Below are positions 16,481-24,584 of a DNA stretch of 64,000 nucleotides, one piece after another. The position numbers were made by a program, and so were the translations under genes. Origin of the DNA: Algoriphagus sp. (GTDB lineage: Bacteria > Bacteroidota > Bacteroidia > Cytophagales > Cyclobacteriaceae). The notes beneath the pieces are model-generated. The model saw nothing but the letters and a program-made list of their open reading frames with translations, was not told where the DNA came from and made no database searches. Position 1 is the stretch's first letter. Every line of letters begins with the position of its first letter. Location of the stretch: NCBI RefSeq assembly GCF_030694375.1, contig NZ_JAUXYL010000007.1, positions 186,001 through 250,000 on the forward strand, in the 5' to 3' direction.

Positions 16481-17515
16481 GTCAGTTGAAAAATACGCCC
16501 TCATGACCTCTTCCGCCATTTTTCCCTGTGGAGTGAAATCCGGCTCCCGACTGTGTCGCTCAGGATACCACTTCCAAAAAAATACCCCTGCCATCCAGGA
16601 TTTCTTCCATGCAGTCTCAAAAAATGCTTCGTAGCAACGTGCCTGAACTTCTTCCGAAAACTGGATTTCCTTCCGCTCATTGGGCCAAACCCAGGGCTCA
16701 ACAGCTGCATCCACGGTATTACAATATCCGATTTCAGTAAAAAGAACTGGCTTTTTATACTTTCTAATCACTTTTTCGATTCCCGGCAAGTGACTTTCCC
16801 AAGAAGCTTTTAATTCCTGGAGTGTAGGATTATGATCCTTAGCCAAAGGAAAATAAGCCTGAATTCCTATGTAATCCAGTGCATCCCAGAACTTCACTTT
16901 TTCAAATTCAGTAAAATTGGCAGCATAGGTGATTTTGCCTGAGTAAACTTTTCTCACTTCAGTGATGATCGCTCTCCACTCCTTTTCCCGCTGAGAAGTC
17001 TTTTCCAACTCGGTTCCCACACAGAGCATCGGCATGTTCAGTGTCTCTGCCAAGCGTGCATAATCCAGGATGAATGCCTGATAATTGGCAAACCAAATCT
17101 TCCAATCGGCCTCGTTGCCCATTTCGATTTCACCAACCCACCCTTCCCTGACCCACAGGTGAGGTTTCAGCATATTCATGATTCCCTTTGTGGCCGAAGA
17201 GTCAAAAGTGGTCTGAATCCCAACCGGAGTCTCTCCCCACCATCTCCGTTCATTGCTCATATCCCAGCGAATTTCCGGTGTGTTCTTTTGGCTTTGCCAG
17301 CCAAAAGGTGTCTGAGAGATGGCATTTGCACCTGTATTCACCAAGGCCTGAATTTCTCCACCCTGAAGGGGCTGACGACTCCCCACCCAACAGACGCCTT
17401 TCCACTTCTCCCCGGTAGAAATCAGGGTTTCGGCAGGGATAAAAAACCAAATTGAAAAACTCAATATGATCAAACCCACCGAACTGAAAAGGTACTTGCG
17501 GAACCAGAGCTTCAT
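16478..17515 (-). CDS. GH113-like glycoside hydrolase (TIM barrel)
   Basis: An N-terminal membrane/signal segment (residues about 9-27) is followed by KGVCWVGSRQPLQGGEIQAL and an ANAISQTPFGWQ segment, typical of the GH113 mannanase-like family. Likely acid/base Glu is in LCVGTELEK and the nucleophile Glu in PVLFTEIGYC; aromatic substrate positions follow in GVFFWKWYPE. All strands of the barrel seem present at 345 residues. GH113 enzymes cut beta-1,4-mannans. The neighbouring mannosyltransferase makes a glycan-trimming role possible but unproven. The gene lies 22 bp after the DUF6503-like lipoprotein gene. Confidence 0.8.
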   Translation of the reverse strand: MKLWFRKYLFSSVGLIILSFSIWFFIPAETLISTGEKWKGVCWVGSRQPLQGGEIQALVNTGANAISQTPFGWQSQKNTPEIRWDMSNERRWWGETPVGIQTTFDSSATKGIMNMLKPHLWVREGWVGEIEMGNEADWKIWFANYQAFILDYARLAETLNMPMLCVGTELEKTSQREKEWRAIITEVRKVYSGKITYAANFTEFEKVKFWDALDYIGIQAYFPLAKDHNPTLQELKASWESHLPGIEKVIRKYKKPVLFTEIGYCNTVDAAVEPWVWPNERKEIQFSEEVQARCYEAFFETAWKKSWMAGVFFWKWYPERHSREPDFTPQGKMAEEVMRAYFSTD

Positions 17516-17537
17516 AAGGGTTTCAGTTGTGCTAAAA

Positions 17538-18290
17538 TTATTTTGGTAGCGGTTTTACTACAATATTTTCCAAGATGATCTCTGAAAGTAATTCCAAGTT
17601 ACCAGAAAGGTAGAGTTCTTGCATCTTTTCCACCGGAGTATTTTTGTCCTCAGGTTTGAGATTCAGGTAGTTTTGAAATCGGATCCCTCCAACTTCCATC
17701 ACTTCACTAACCTCCCGCATACGGACTCCGCCGCCATCGGTATGATAGCTGTAAGCCATGAAATCTAGGGAATAATCTGCTACACCTATCCAATATAAAA
17801 ACTCATCTTCGTAGTGCTCTCCGCCGCCCTCGGGTACAAAAGTGACTTTGATCAAATGATATTTTTTTTCATTGATTTCAGTTTCGCCCAAGTAGGTTTT
17901 CACTGCCGCCGCATCGTTAAGACCATATGGAAGGTATGCGAAATAGGCTACCGAGTTGATGGATCGTGAATAAGCGCCAATACGCTCCTCGGTAAGCGTA
18001 TCAATCGGAGTACCGTCCAAGGTTCTTACAAAACCGGAATTATTGAGTACATCTCTGATGATTCCTGTTGAGTCGGAAAATTCCCGGATGTACTCAAAAG
18101 CAGTGGGAGTTTTGTAAATGGTATAGTGGATATTTCTAAAATCAAAATCAATGATGGAGCTTTCATAGAGCTCACCTCCATACGCCTCGATTGTAGCATC
18201 AACGATTTTTTCAGCCTCTGTTCGCTGGTTGCAGGAAAAGCCCAGAACACCGACGGCTAAAACAACTATTATGTAAATAATTTTTTTCAT
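17538..18290 (-). CDS. DUF6503-like lipoprotein
   Basis: The N-terminus MKKIIYIIVVLAVGVLGFSC is a lipoprotein signal with the acylated Cys at residue 20. The mature protein (about 230 residues) starts EKIVDATIEAYGGELYESS and consists of alternating beta strands, resembling the DUF6503/LolA-like lipoproteins of Bacteroidota. It shares the opening pattern (A...GG...W/Y...I..L/F.FR) with the next gene upstream (18450-19178), so the two are probably old paralogues. Function unknown; a role in lipid or lipoprotein handling is only a fold-based guess. Confidence 0.7.
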   Translation of the reverse strand: MKKIIYIIVVLAVGVLGFSCNQRTEAEKIVDATIEAYGGELYESSIIDFDFRNIHYTIYKTPTAFEYIREFSDSTGIIRDVLNNSGFVRTLDGTPIDTLTEERIGAYSRSINSVAYFAYLPYGLNDAAAVKTYLGETEINEKKYHLIKVTFVPEGGGEHYEDEFLYWIGVADYSLDFMAYSYHTDGGGVRMREVSEVMEVGGIRFQNYLNLKPEDKNTPVEKMQELYLSGNLELLSEIILENIVVKPLPK

Positions 18291-18449
18291 GAATTTTTAA
18301 ATAACTGGAAATACTATGGAAACGAACTCCCCTGCGGGGAGTGAAATAAAATTGAAATATTTCGTATTCGATATTTCATTGAGCAACGCGAAATCTATTT
18401 CAATTGTATTTTTAATCTGGTATGTGAACTAGCATTGTTCTTTTAGAAT

Positions 18450-19178
18450 CTACTTTAGAATCTGGTATTCCGAATATCGGTATTCTGCTCTTAGAAACAG
18501 CCTTTCATTTTTTTCGTTCACCCGCCAGCTTTCGCGCTTACCATGAAATTTGAACCCTTGTACTTCTTCCATGCTAAGGTTATTAACCAAGCTTCGGTGA
18601 TCTTTCAACTGAACTTCATTGCCCACCATCAGCGAAGTCACTGGGTCAAAATAATACCACCATACATCTGAATCCAGGCCATAATCGACTCGAATCACCT
18701 CCACGACTTGCCCGCTTTCCAGCGATTTTTGACCTTCATAGAATAGCTTTGTTCCTTCATCAAGCAATTTCCAGGGTTGAGCGACCGTATAAAATGCCGC
18801 ATCGAAATCTTTCCTTTTCGAGGCGAGAAAACTCGGATTCTGAACCTCATTTTCTCCCATCAAATACCGCATCCGTGTTCCATCCCAAGAGACAACATGA
18901 ATAATACTATCCTTGGTCCAGGTAATTTTACCCTCAAAATAAGGTTTGAGCCTGAACTCATGCCATTGATCCAGTTCGCTTTCGATACTTCCATCCTCCT
19001 GGAGCAGCCTGGTCCATTTTCGGAACTTCAGACTGCTTATTTCGGACCATTTAGCTTCCCCACCGTGGGCCTCAATGGATTTTTTCAAAAGGCTTTTTGC
19101 CTGCTTTTCTGCATTTGGAGCACAAGAAAATTGAAGAAGAAAAACAAAGGCTAAGAGCAGCTGACAGCGAGTTCTCAT
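18450..19178 (-). CDS. DUF6503-like lipoprotein, second paralogue
   Basis: Signal sequence with a lipobox Cys at about residue 19 (LLQFSCAPN), then AKSLLKKSIEAHGGEAKW, the same opening as the lipoprotein at 17538-18290. The rest is beta-rich with many Trp and Tyr (VWWYYFDPVTSLMVG). No catalytic motif is visible. It begins only 4 bp after the stop of the mannosyltransferase gene, so it is the last gene of that transcript or co-transcribed with it. The 159-bp gap below it separates it from its paralogue. Confidence 0.7.
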   Translation of the reverse strand: MRTRCQLLLAFVFLLQFSCAPNAEKQAKSLLKKSIEAHGGEAKWSEISSLKFRKWTRLLQEDGSIESELDQWHEFRLKPYFEGKITWTKDSIIHVVSWDGTRMRYLMGENEVQNPSFLASKRKDFDAAFYTVAQPWKLLDEGTKLFYEGQKSLESGQVVEVIRVDYGLDSDVWWYYFDPVTSLMVGNEVQLKDHRSLVNNLSMEEVQGFKFHGKRESWRVNEKNERLFLRAEYRYSEYQILK

Positions 19179-19182
19179 CGGT

Positions 19183-20508
19183 TTAAATTAAGGTTTTTTT
19201 GGGGCGAAAGTAATCCAGGTAAGCCACCAGGAAAACGAGTAAATACTCGGCGAAAAGGAAAATCGGATTTTCCCTGAAGTCTGTATTTCCATAGGCATGA
19301 TAAGAAAAAATTGCGGCAAAAGACCAAATCAAAAATGTGTTTTTATTGGTCAACAAGCTCAATCCAAAAGCCGGAATAATGTACCAGGGATGCACGATGG
19401 GTTGCAAAATCAGGTAGATGAGATAAATCAAAACCCATAAATCCACCAATTCAAGGGTCGAATTGGGTCTTCTTTTCCAAGAGAAAAAGACAATCCCGAT
19501 AAGGGTCGCAAGCGAAAGGATTTTAGTCAACGTCTCGATAATGTTGTACCCCTGAATCCAAAAACCAACTTCCCGAAACAGGTAATAAAGGGAGGCATTG
19601 AACTCGAATTTTCCCTGATAGAGTCTGAGACTTTGAAAGAAATTCAGGTAAGATTGATCCACCCAAAGCCAGGCAAAACTCAGGATGACCGCGATTGAAA
19701 CTCCTGACCAAAACGCGAGGTCTTTGCGGGTTTGGGAAGAAAATAAGAAGGACGGAGCAAGCATCAAGGGCAGAAGTTTCACCCCAATGGCAAGTCCCAA
19801 AAACCCACCGGAAAGGGCCATCTTATTGACTGTCATGCGATTAATACTCGCCAAAAGAAAAAGTAGCACCAAGCCCTCAAAGTGGAAATTTCCGATAATT
19901 TCCAAGATTACCAAAGGATTGAACCAATAGAGAATTAAGAGGCTTTCAGGCTTTCGGAATGTGCGCAAAAGTCTCACAAGCAGAAAAAACACGCCAATTT
20001 CGCCTAGAAGCAAAATCAATCTTAAACCTATAAACCCATTCCAGACAAAGCCATTTGAAGCTTTTGCCCCAATCCAAAAAATAACCTGATTCAGCGGAGG
20101 GTAGACTGAAAAGTAGTCTGGAGAATTGAGATTTTGAAAAAGCTGTTTCAGATAAGCATCATCCGGATTTTGGTTCTCCTCTTGCCATTCGCTTGGAATT
20201 TGTAGGTAGGGATTTTCGCCCATTTCCAATAATTCTCCATCCCAGAGGAATCGATAGACATCATCTGACCACTGTGGAGCAAAGCCAAAAACAGCCAGTC
20301 GAAATAGAATTCCGGACACAAAAATGCCTATCCAGTTTGTTTTCTCCCCGGTAATCAAAAAAGCCAATCCCATCCCTGCAAAGAGAAATGAGAAAATCAA
20401 AAAAGTAAGTGCGAATTCAGTTCGTGGGATTTGGGCTAAAATAAAAAGCAATCCAGCCATCAGCGGGACTACAAGATAGATCAGCCCTTGTTTTAGCTTC
20501 GGATTCAA
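19183..20508 (-). CDS. polytopic mannosyltransferase-like membrane protein (GT-C)
   Basis: This 441-residue protein has roughly eleven to twelve hydrophobic helices. The first external loop carries FAPQWSDDVYRFLWDGELL, an acidic motif as in GT-C polyprenyl-phosphate-mannose transferases and PIG-M-like enzymes; NPLVILEIIGNFHFEGLV and GVKLLPLMLAP are further family-like blocks. It probably moves mannose from a lipid carrier on the periplasmic side. The start codon is TTG at 20508, overlapping the stop of the preceding lipoprotein gene (TTGA), a coupled arrangement. Donor and acceptor are unknown. Confidence 0.8.
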   Translation of the reverse strand: MNPKLKQGLIYLVVPLMAGLLFILAQIPRTEFALTFLIFSFLFAGMGLAFLITGEKTNWIGIFVSGILFRLAVFGFAPQWSDDVYRFLWDGELLEMGENPYLQIPSEWQEENQNPDDAYLKQLFQNLNSPDYFSVYPPLNQVIFWIGAKASNGFVWNGFIGLRLILLLGEIGVFFLLVRLLRTFRKPESLLILYWFNPLVILEIIGNFHFEGLVLLFLLASINRMTVNKMALSGGFLGLAIGVKLLPLMLAPSFLFSSQTRKDLAFWSGVSIAVILSFAWLWVDQSYLNFFQSLRLYQGKFEFNASLYYLFREVGFWIQGYNIIETLTKILSLATLIGIVFFSWKRRPNSTLELVDLWVLIYLIYLILQPIVHPWYIIPAFGLSLLTNKNTFLIWSFAAIFSYHAYGNTDFRENPIFLFAEYLLVFLVAYLDYFRPKKTLI

Positions 20509-21389
20509 AGCCCCAAATCCTTTCTCAAGGGCTCATAAACCTTCTCATTTTTATTCCAATAATCCATCATTTGCATCGTGGACCGAGTCGCTGTTGTCAC
20601 TTCTTGTTGACCGTTGGTCTTGGTCCAAGTTTCGGTAAAACCGAGGATTTCATACGGGAAAAACTGCTGATATCGGATCGTGATTTTACGACCGATTTCA
20701 TTGTAAACCACCTCAATCTCTGCCTGATTAGAGCCAAGCTCTTTTTTGGAAGTTGTAGCCTGCTCGGCCTTCAGAGGAATATGGGCAAAGCGCTGAAAAA
20801 TCAGACTGGGGATTAATTTTTGATTTCCCATCGGGACCAAGTCGGGATTTAGCCGAATCAGGTTGAATAGCTCCTCCTCAGCCATTGCGTTGATTTTGGA
20901 CTCGGTATCGCCTTCCGACTCGAAATAGGAAAACTGCTTCGCATGATAGTTTCCGTTTTTGAAATTGAGCTGGGTAAATGCCTGACCACACCATTCGGTC
21001 ACAGAAGCTGTGAGTTTGGGTGAATGGACCTCGTCATATATTGGTGTAAAAACCGAGAGCATGGTGTTGTAGGGATAAACACCGGTCAGAAATTCCCGCG
21101 TCATATTGAGTTTGATCACTTTCTGGGCGTCAGCGCGATTGTCCTCCGGCTTATCCAATTTGACCTGTTTCTTCCTGGAAAAATCTTCTGTAACAAAAAT
21201 CATCACTGCTTTTCCGCCCCTGACTTCGCCATATCTACTTTGCTGCAGGTCGAATACGTTGATTTCCGCTTTTCCCTGATACCAATAGTTGGCAAACTGG
21301 GTTTCATCCACGCCTTCACGGCTGGAAGAGCTGCAAGCCGAAAAGAGAGGAATCATTACTATAAAGAACCCAAATAGCTTATTTTTCAT
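20505..21389 (-). CDS. lipoprotein of unknown function (operon with GT-C enzyme)
   Basis: A lipoprotein signal (MKNKLFGFFIVMIPLFSAC) is followed by about 275 residues with no known motif. It opens with FANYWYQGKAEINVFDLQQSRYG and includes a VTEWCGQAFTQLN block and a KITIRYQQFFPYEILGF block. Homologues in Cytophagales have sometimes been labelled septum formation inhibitor Maf, but the Maf nucleotide-pyrophosphatase signature is absent, so I would not use that name. The tight coupling with the mannosyltransferase suggests a shared envelope process. Confidence 0.75.
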   Translation of the reverse strand: MKNKLFGFFIVMIPLFSACSSSSREGVDETQFANYWYQGKAEINVFDLQQSRYGEVRGGKAVMIFVTEDFSRKKQVKLDKPEDNRADAQKVIKLNMTREFLTGVYPYNTMLSVFTPIYDEVHSPKLTASVTEWCGQAFTQLNFKNGNYHAKQFSYFESEGDTESKINAMAEEELFNLIRLNPDLVPMGNQKLIPSLIFQRFAHIPLKAEQATTSKKELGSNQAEIEVVYNEIGRKITIRYQQFFPYEILGFTETWTKTNGQQEVTTATRSTMQMMDYWNKNEKVYEPLRKDLGL

Positions 21390-21392
21390 TAT

Positions 21393-21400
21393 CTATTCAA
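21393..21400 (+). repeat. 8-bp direct repeat, left copy, flanking the KilA-N gene
   Basis: CTATTCAA here recurs at 22384-22391. The two copies enclose the KilA-N gene and its promoter region, and both are followed by a related GTTT(T)GA segment. It may be a target-site duplication; an 8-mer can also match by chance in AT-rich DNA. Confidence 0.4.
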
Positions 21401-21427
21401 TGTTTTGACCAAGCAGGCCGATCCTAT

Positions 21428-22258
21428 TTAGTTGATTTTTTTTAGACTCACACTATTGACCAAAGATGTCATTTGTGTTATAGCAATCTGGTTGAGTTGA
21501 AGCAAACGATCGGACGATTCCAAGCCCTGACGGATTAATACCGCGTTGATACTTTCCAGATTTGAAAGTACAACCAATTGCTCTAATGTGGCAAAATCCC
21601 GGATATTACCTTTCGCCTCAGGATTCTCAGTTCTCCATTCTGCGGCCGTCATACCAAAGAGTGCTAAGTTCAAAAAATCTGCTTCGGAAGCATAAACCAT
21701 GGAAGGATTTGAAGTGATTCTTTTTGGGATGAGCTTTTCTTTAATGGCATCGGTATGGATTGTATAGTTGACTTTGGCAAGAGTCCGCTGGAGATTCCAG
21801 TCTAGTTTTTGGCGATTGTTTTCGTCTTCTTTTAGGCGCTGGAATTCTTTAATAAGATATAACTTGAACTCTGCACTGATCGCTGAGCCAAACTCAAATG
21901 CAATGTCCTTGTGGGCATAAGTACCCCCATATCGCCCTGCCTTTGAAAAAATTCCAATCGCATTGGTTTTTTCTACCCAATTCATCGGACTTAACACAAA
22001 TGATGGTAAACCAGCCTGAGTTTTAAAGTGGTCAAATTCGACCACTTTAAAGTTTGGATTGTAAATTTTTTCCCATGAACCCAGAAACTCAAGTGTGTAT
22101 CGAGTTCTTATCCAATTTTTGATCACATCCGCAGCCCGGCTTTCGTCAGTTTTGGCCTTAGCCATATCTGTTAGGCAGATATAATCTTGACCTTTGATAT
22201 CAGTGATCGATACATTGATTTTCTGTACTTCTATAGCCTTACTACTTGCCATATTCAT
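21428..22258 (-). CDS. KilA-N domain DNA-binding protein
   Basis: The N-terminal 130 residues form a KilA-N domain: DYICLTDMAKAK, VIKNWIRTRYTLEFLGSWE, GIFSKAGRYGGTYAHKDIAFEF and an AEFKLYLIKEFQRLK helix. This domain binds DNA and is typical of phage antirepressors and of genomic islands in Bacteroidota. The C-terminal half (about 140 residues) carries a conserved TAAEWRTENPEAKGNIRDFAT segment, found in similar chromosomal proteins. I use ATG at 22258; a TTG one codon upstream is possible. It interrupts a glycan-related gene series and lacks partner phage genes. Confidence 0.85.
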   Translation of the reverse strand: MNMASSKAIEVQKINVSITDIKGQDYICLTDMAKAKTDESRAADVIKNWIRTRYTLEFLGSWEKIYNPNFKVVEFDHFKTQAGLPSFVLSPMNWVEKTNAIGIFSKAGRYGGTYAHKDIAFEFGSAISAEFKLYLIKEFQRLKEDENNRQKLDWNLQRTLAKVNYTIHTDAIKEKLIPKRITSNPSMVYASEADFLNLALFGMTAAEWRTENPEAKGNIRDFATLEQLVVLSNLESINAVLIRQGLESSDRLLQLNQIAITQMTSLVNSVSLKKIN

Positions 22259-22383
22259 CAAATTTGGAAAAGTACACCTTCAATTCAAACATAAATTCAA
22301 CTTAAAAGAATCTCGTCCAATTAAAATTGAGAAAAATTTCCCTCTAAAAACAAAAGAAAATTATTGAAAATGAATTTCCTCAC

Positions 22384-22391
22384 CTATTCAA
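22384..22391 (+). repeat. 8-bp direct repeat, right copy, flanking the KilA-N gene
   Basis: Second copy of CTATTCAA, 21 bp before the stop-codon end of the GT2 gene. The distance between the copies is 991 bp. Confidence 0.4.
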
Positions 22392-22412
22392 GTTTGAAGA
22401 TCAAACCTTGAT

Positions 22413-23105
22413 TCACCAGTACTTAAAGATCGTAAAAATAATCTTATACCCTGCGCCAAAGACCCCTTTCACAGTTCCACTGACTTTGGAAACACCGATT
22501 CGCTTGCGATAATTGACCGGCACTTCGGTGTATCGAAGGCCGACCTTGTGCGCTTTGATTTGCATTTCGATTGTCCATCCAAAGTTCTGATCAACCATAT
22601 TCAGGTGGAGAAGCTTTTGCCAATCTATCGCGCGAAAAGGGCCCAAGTCCGAGAATTTAGCTCCTTGAATGTACTTCATCATTGTAGTCGCCAGCCAATT
22701 CCCGAAGACTTGAGGAAAGGTCATCGACCCAGCTTCCCGCTTTCCCAAAGCTCTTGAACCAATCACCATATCGGCTTTTCCGTCTAGAATCGGTTGTACC
22801 AATTCGAGCATCTCATGCGGGTAGTCACTGTAATCCCCATCCAAGAACACTACGATATCGGGTTGGATTTCCTGCGTTTTAATCCAATCCATTGCCGTGA
22901 GGCAGGCTTTACCGTAGCCTTTTTGAGCCTCAAATACGACCACTGCGCCGGCTGCATGAGCTGCATTTCCGGTTTGATCGGTGGAATTGTTATTTGCGAC
23001 CACGATGTGCCGCACCATTTCAGGAATCTCTGCGATGACTTTTGGGATTGACTTTTCTTCGTTATAAGCAGGAATAATGACGTCAATGATCGGGGGATTT
23101 TGCAT
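22413..23105 (-). CDS. GT2 glycosyltransferase, dolichol-phosphate mannosyltransferase-like
   Basis: GT-A fold signatures: DVIIPAYNEEKSIPKVI, VANNNSTDQTG and VVFLDGDYSDYPHEM (DxD-type), then ADMVIGSRALG and LGPFRAIDW. Length 230 without membrane helices matches stand-alone polyprenyl-phosphate mannose/glucose synthases. It would charge the lipid carrier that the GT-C enzyme at 19183-20508 could use, a functional link across the intervening KilA-N gene. It follows the cellulose-synthase-like gene by 9 bp and is the last member of the four-gene block. Confidence 0.87.
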   Translation of the reverse strand: MQNPPIIDVIIPAYNEEKSIPKVIAEIPEMVRHIVVANNNSTDQTGNAAHAAGAVVVFEAQKGYGKACLTAMDWIKTQEIQPDIVVFLDGDYSDYPHEMLELVQPILDGKADMVIGSRALGKREAGSMTFPQVFGNWLATTMMKYIQGAKFSDLGPFRAIDWQKLLHLNMVDQNFGWTIEMQIKAHKVGLRYTEVPVNYRKRIGVSKVSGTVKGVFGAGYKIIFTIFKYW

Positions 23106-23114
23106 CAGCAGGAA

Positions 23115-24584
23115 TTAGCGACCGAGGCCGTAAGATTTAAACGAGGTGATGAAAACAAGCGTGTAGCCAAACGCCAACATGCCATGAAAGGGAAGGAAAA
23201 TAAAGTTGTTCTCCTTAAAAGCCAGCCACACCATTCCCCAAAAAACCAAAGCCAAGCCTCCTTCAAACCAAGTGGTGACCGGCATCCGGTGGAGGAGGTA
23301 TCGATTGCTTGAAAGTTTCACTTTTCCCGACTCTAGATTGAATTTAGGTGTGCGGATAAATGGTGATTTTTTTCCTGACAATCCTTCCCATACGGCTTGA
23401 GCATTGTGCAAAGCCAGTCCCATAGAGACGGATAAGAACAGTGGCAACTGCCATATCACACCCAAAGCAGAGCTGACAAAAGATCGCTTCCCGTAGAAAA
23501 AAGATACCAGATAAACCGCAGCTATAATGACAAATCCTACGAGAAATATCCCGGAGATGCGTACCCAAACCTCTGGTAATAAGCCTTTTTGTCCTGCCCA
23601 CCATACTCCAATGCTGCTCAAACTCGTCACCAGTACTGCGATGAAAATCGCTGAATTGAAAAGATGGGCGAATGAGTGGAATTTAACCCGAAAAGGAAGC
23701 TTTTCCTGACTCATTGCTGCTGCATGCTTCATGGCACATTCGGCACCACCTTTGGTCCAGCGGAATTGTTGGGACTTGATAGCGGACATGACAGGGGGTA
23801 ATTCAGCGGGAGATTCGATTTCGGGGCGGTAGACAAACTCCCAGCCTTTTCGCTGGGCCCGGTAGCTAAGATCTAGATCTTCCGTCAACGTATCGTCATG
23901 CCAGTTGCCGGCATCATAAATGCAGCTTTTGCGCCAGATTCCTCCTGTCCCGTTGAAATTGATGAATGCGCCCTGATGATTCCTTCCCATTTGTTCGATG
24001 AAGAAATGAGCATCCAATGCAAAGGCCTGTAATCGGGTGAGAATCGAGTAATTTTGGTTGAGGTGCGTCCAGCGCGTCTGCACCATTCCTATTTTTTCGG
24101 AGGAAAAATAGGGAATGGTCTGCATCAGAAAGTCTCGATCCGGCACAAAATCAGCGTCAAAAATGGCGATAAATACTCCGGTTGCTTTTTCCAGGCCTTC
24201 CCGCAAGGCTCCGGCTTTGAAGCCTTTTCTGTCAATACGGTGAATGTATTGAAAGTTGATTTCGGGATAGTGTTTTAGCTTTTCCCTGATCAAATCCACT
24301 GTCTGATCTGTGCTGTCGTCCAGCAATTGGATCTGAAGCAATTCTTTGGGGTAATTAAGCTTTGCGACAGCATCTATCAATCGCTCCACGACATAAAGCT
24401 CGTTAAATACGGGAAGCTGAACGGTTACTTTTGGCCAAATTTCGGGAGATTTTTTTGGAACTTTGTCCCATTCTTTTCTGGCCTGAAGAAAATGAAAAAG
24501 CAAATGTCCCTGCGCCAAACTGTAAATCAGAATAAAAAGCATACCCAAGGCATACAGGCCGCACAGGAAATAAAGGAAAATCAT
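23115..24584 (-). CDS. cellulose-synthase-like membrane glycosyltransferase (GT2)
   Basis: An N-terminal helix, a GT2 catalytic domain and four or so C-terminal helices. Processive GT2 motifs are complete: VTVQLPVFNE, LLDDSTDQTVDL, IFDADFVPD, TEDLDLSYRAQ (TED) and QQFRWTKGG (QxxRW). Such enzymes polymerise or transfer single sugars across the membrane; the Bacteroidota cellulose-synthase family proteins often make glucosyl lipids or exopolysaccharide. The ATG at 24584 directly abuts the stop of the 4Fe-4S gene (no spacer), so translation is likely coupled. Confidence 0.9.
   Translation of the reverse strand: MIFLYFLCGLYALGMLFILIYSLAQGHLLFHFLQARKEWDKVPKKSPEIWPKVTVQLPVFNELYVVERLIDAVAKLNYPKELLQIQLLDDSTDQTVDLIREKLKHYPEINFQYIHRIDRKGFKAGALREGLEKATGVFIAIFDADFVPDRDFLMQTIPYFSSEKIGMVQTRWTHLNQNYSILTRLQAFALDAHFFIEQMGRNHQGAFINFNGTGGIWRKSCIYDAGNWHDDTLTEDLDLSYRAQRKGWEFVYRPEIESPAELPPVMSAIKSQQFRWTKGGAECAMKHAAAMSQEKLPFRVKFHSFAHLFNSAIFIAVLVTSLSSIGVWWAGQKGLLPEVWVRISGIFLVGFVIIAAVYLVSFFYGKRSFVSSALGVIWQLPLFLSVSMGLALHNAQAVWEGLSGKKSPFIRTPKFNLESGKVKLSSNRYLLHRMPVTTWFEGGLALVFWGMVWLAFKENNFIFLPFHGMLAFGYTLVFITSFKSYGLGR

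Noticed and set aside
20505..21389. Septum formation inhibitor Maf
   Set aside because: The protein is a lipoprotein without the Maf nucleotide-pyrophosphatase motifs; the name seems an inherited label.
21428..22258. Prophage or phage satellite around the KilA-N gene
   Set aside because: No integrase, capsid, terminase or other phage gene in the surrounding 10 kb; only a single gene with short direct repeats.
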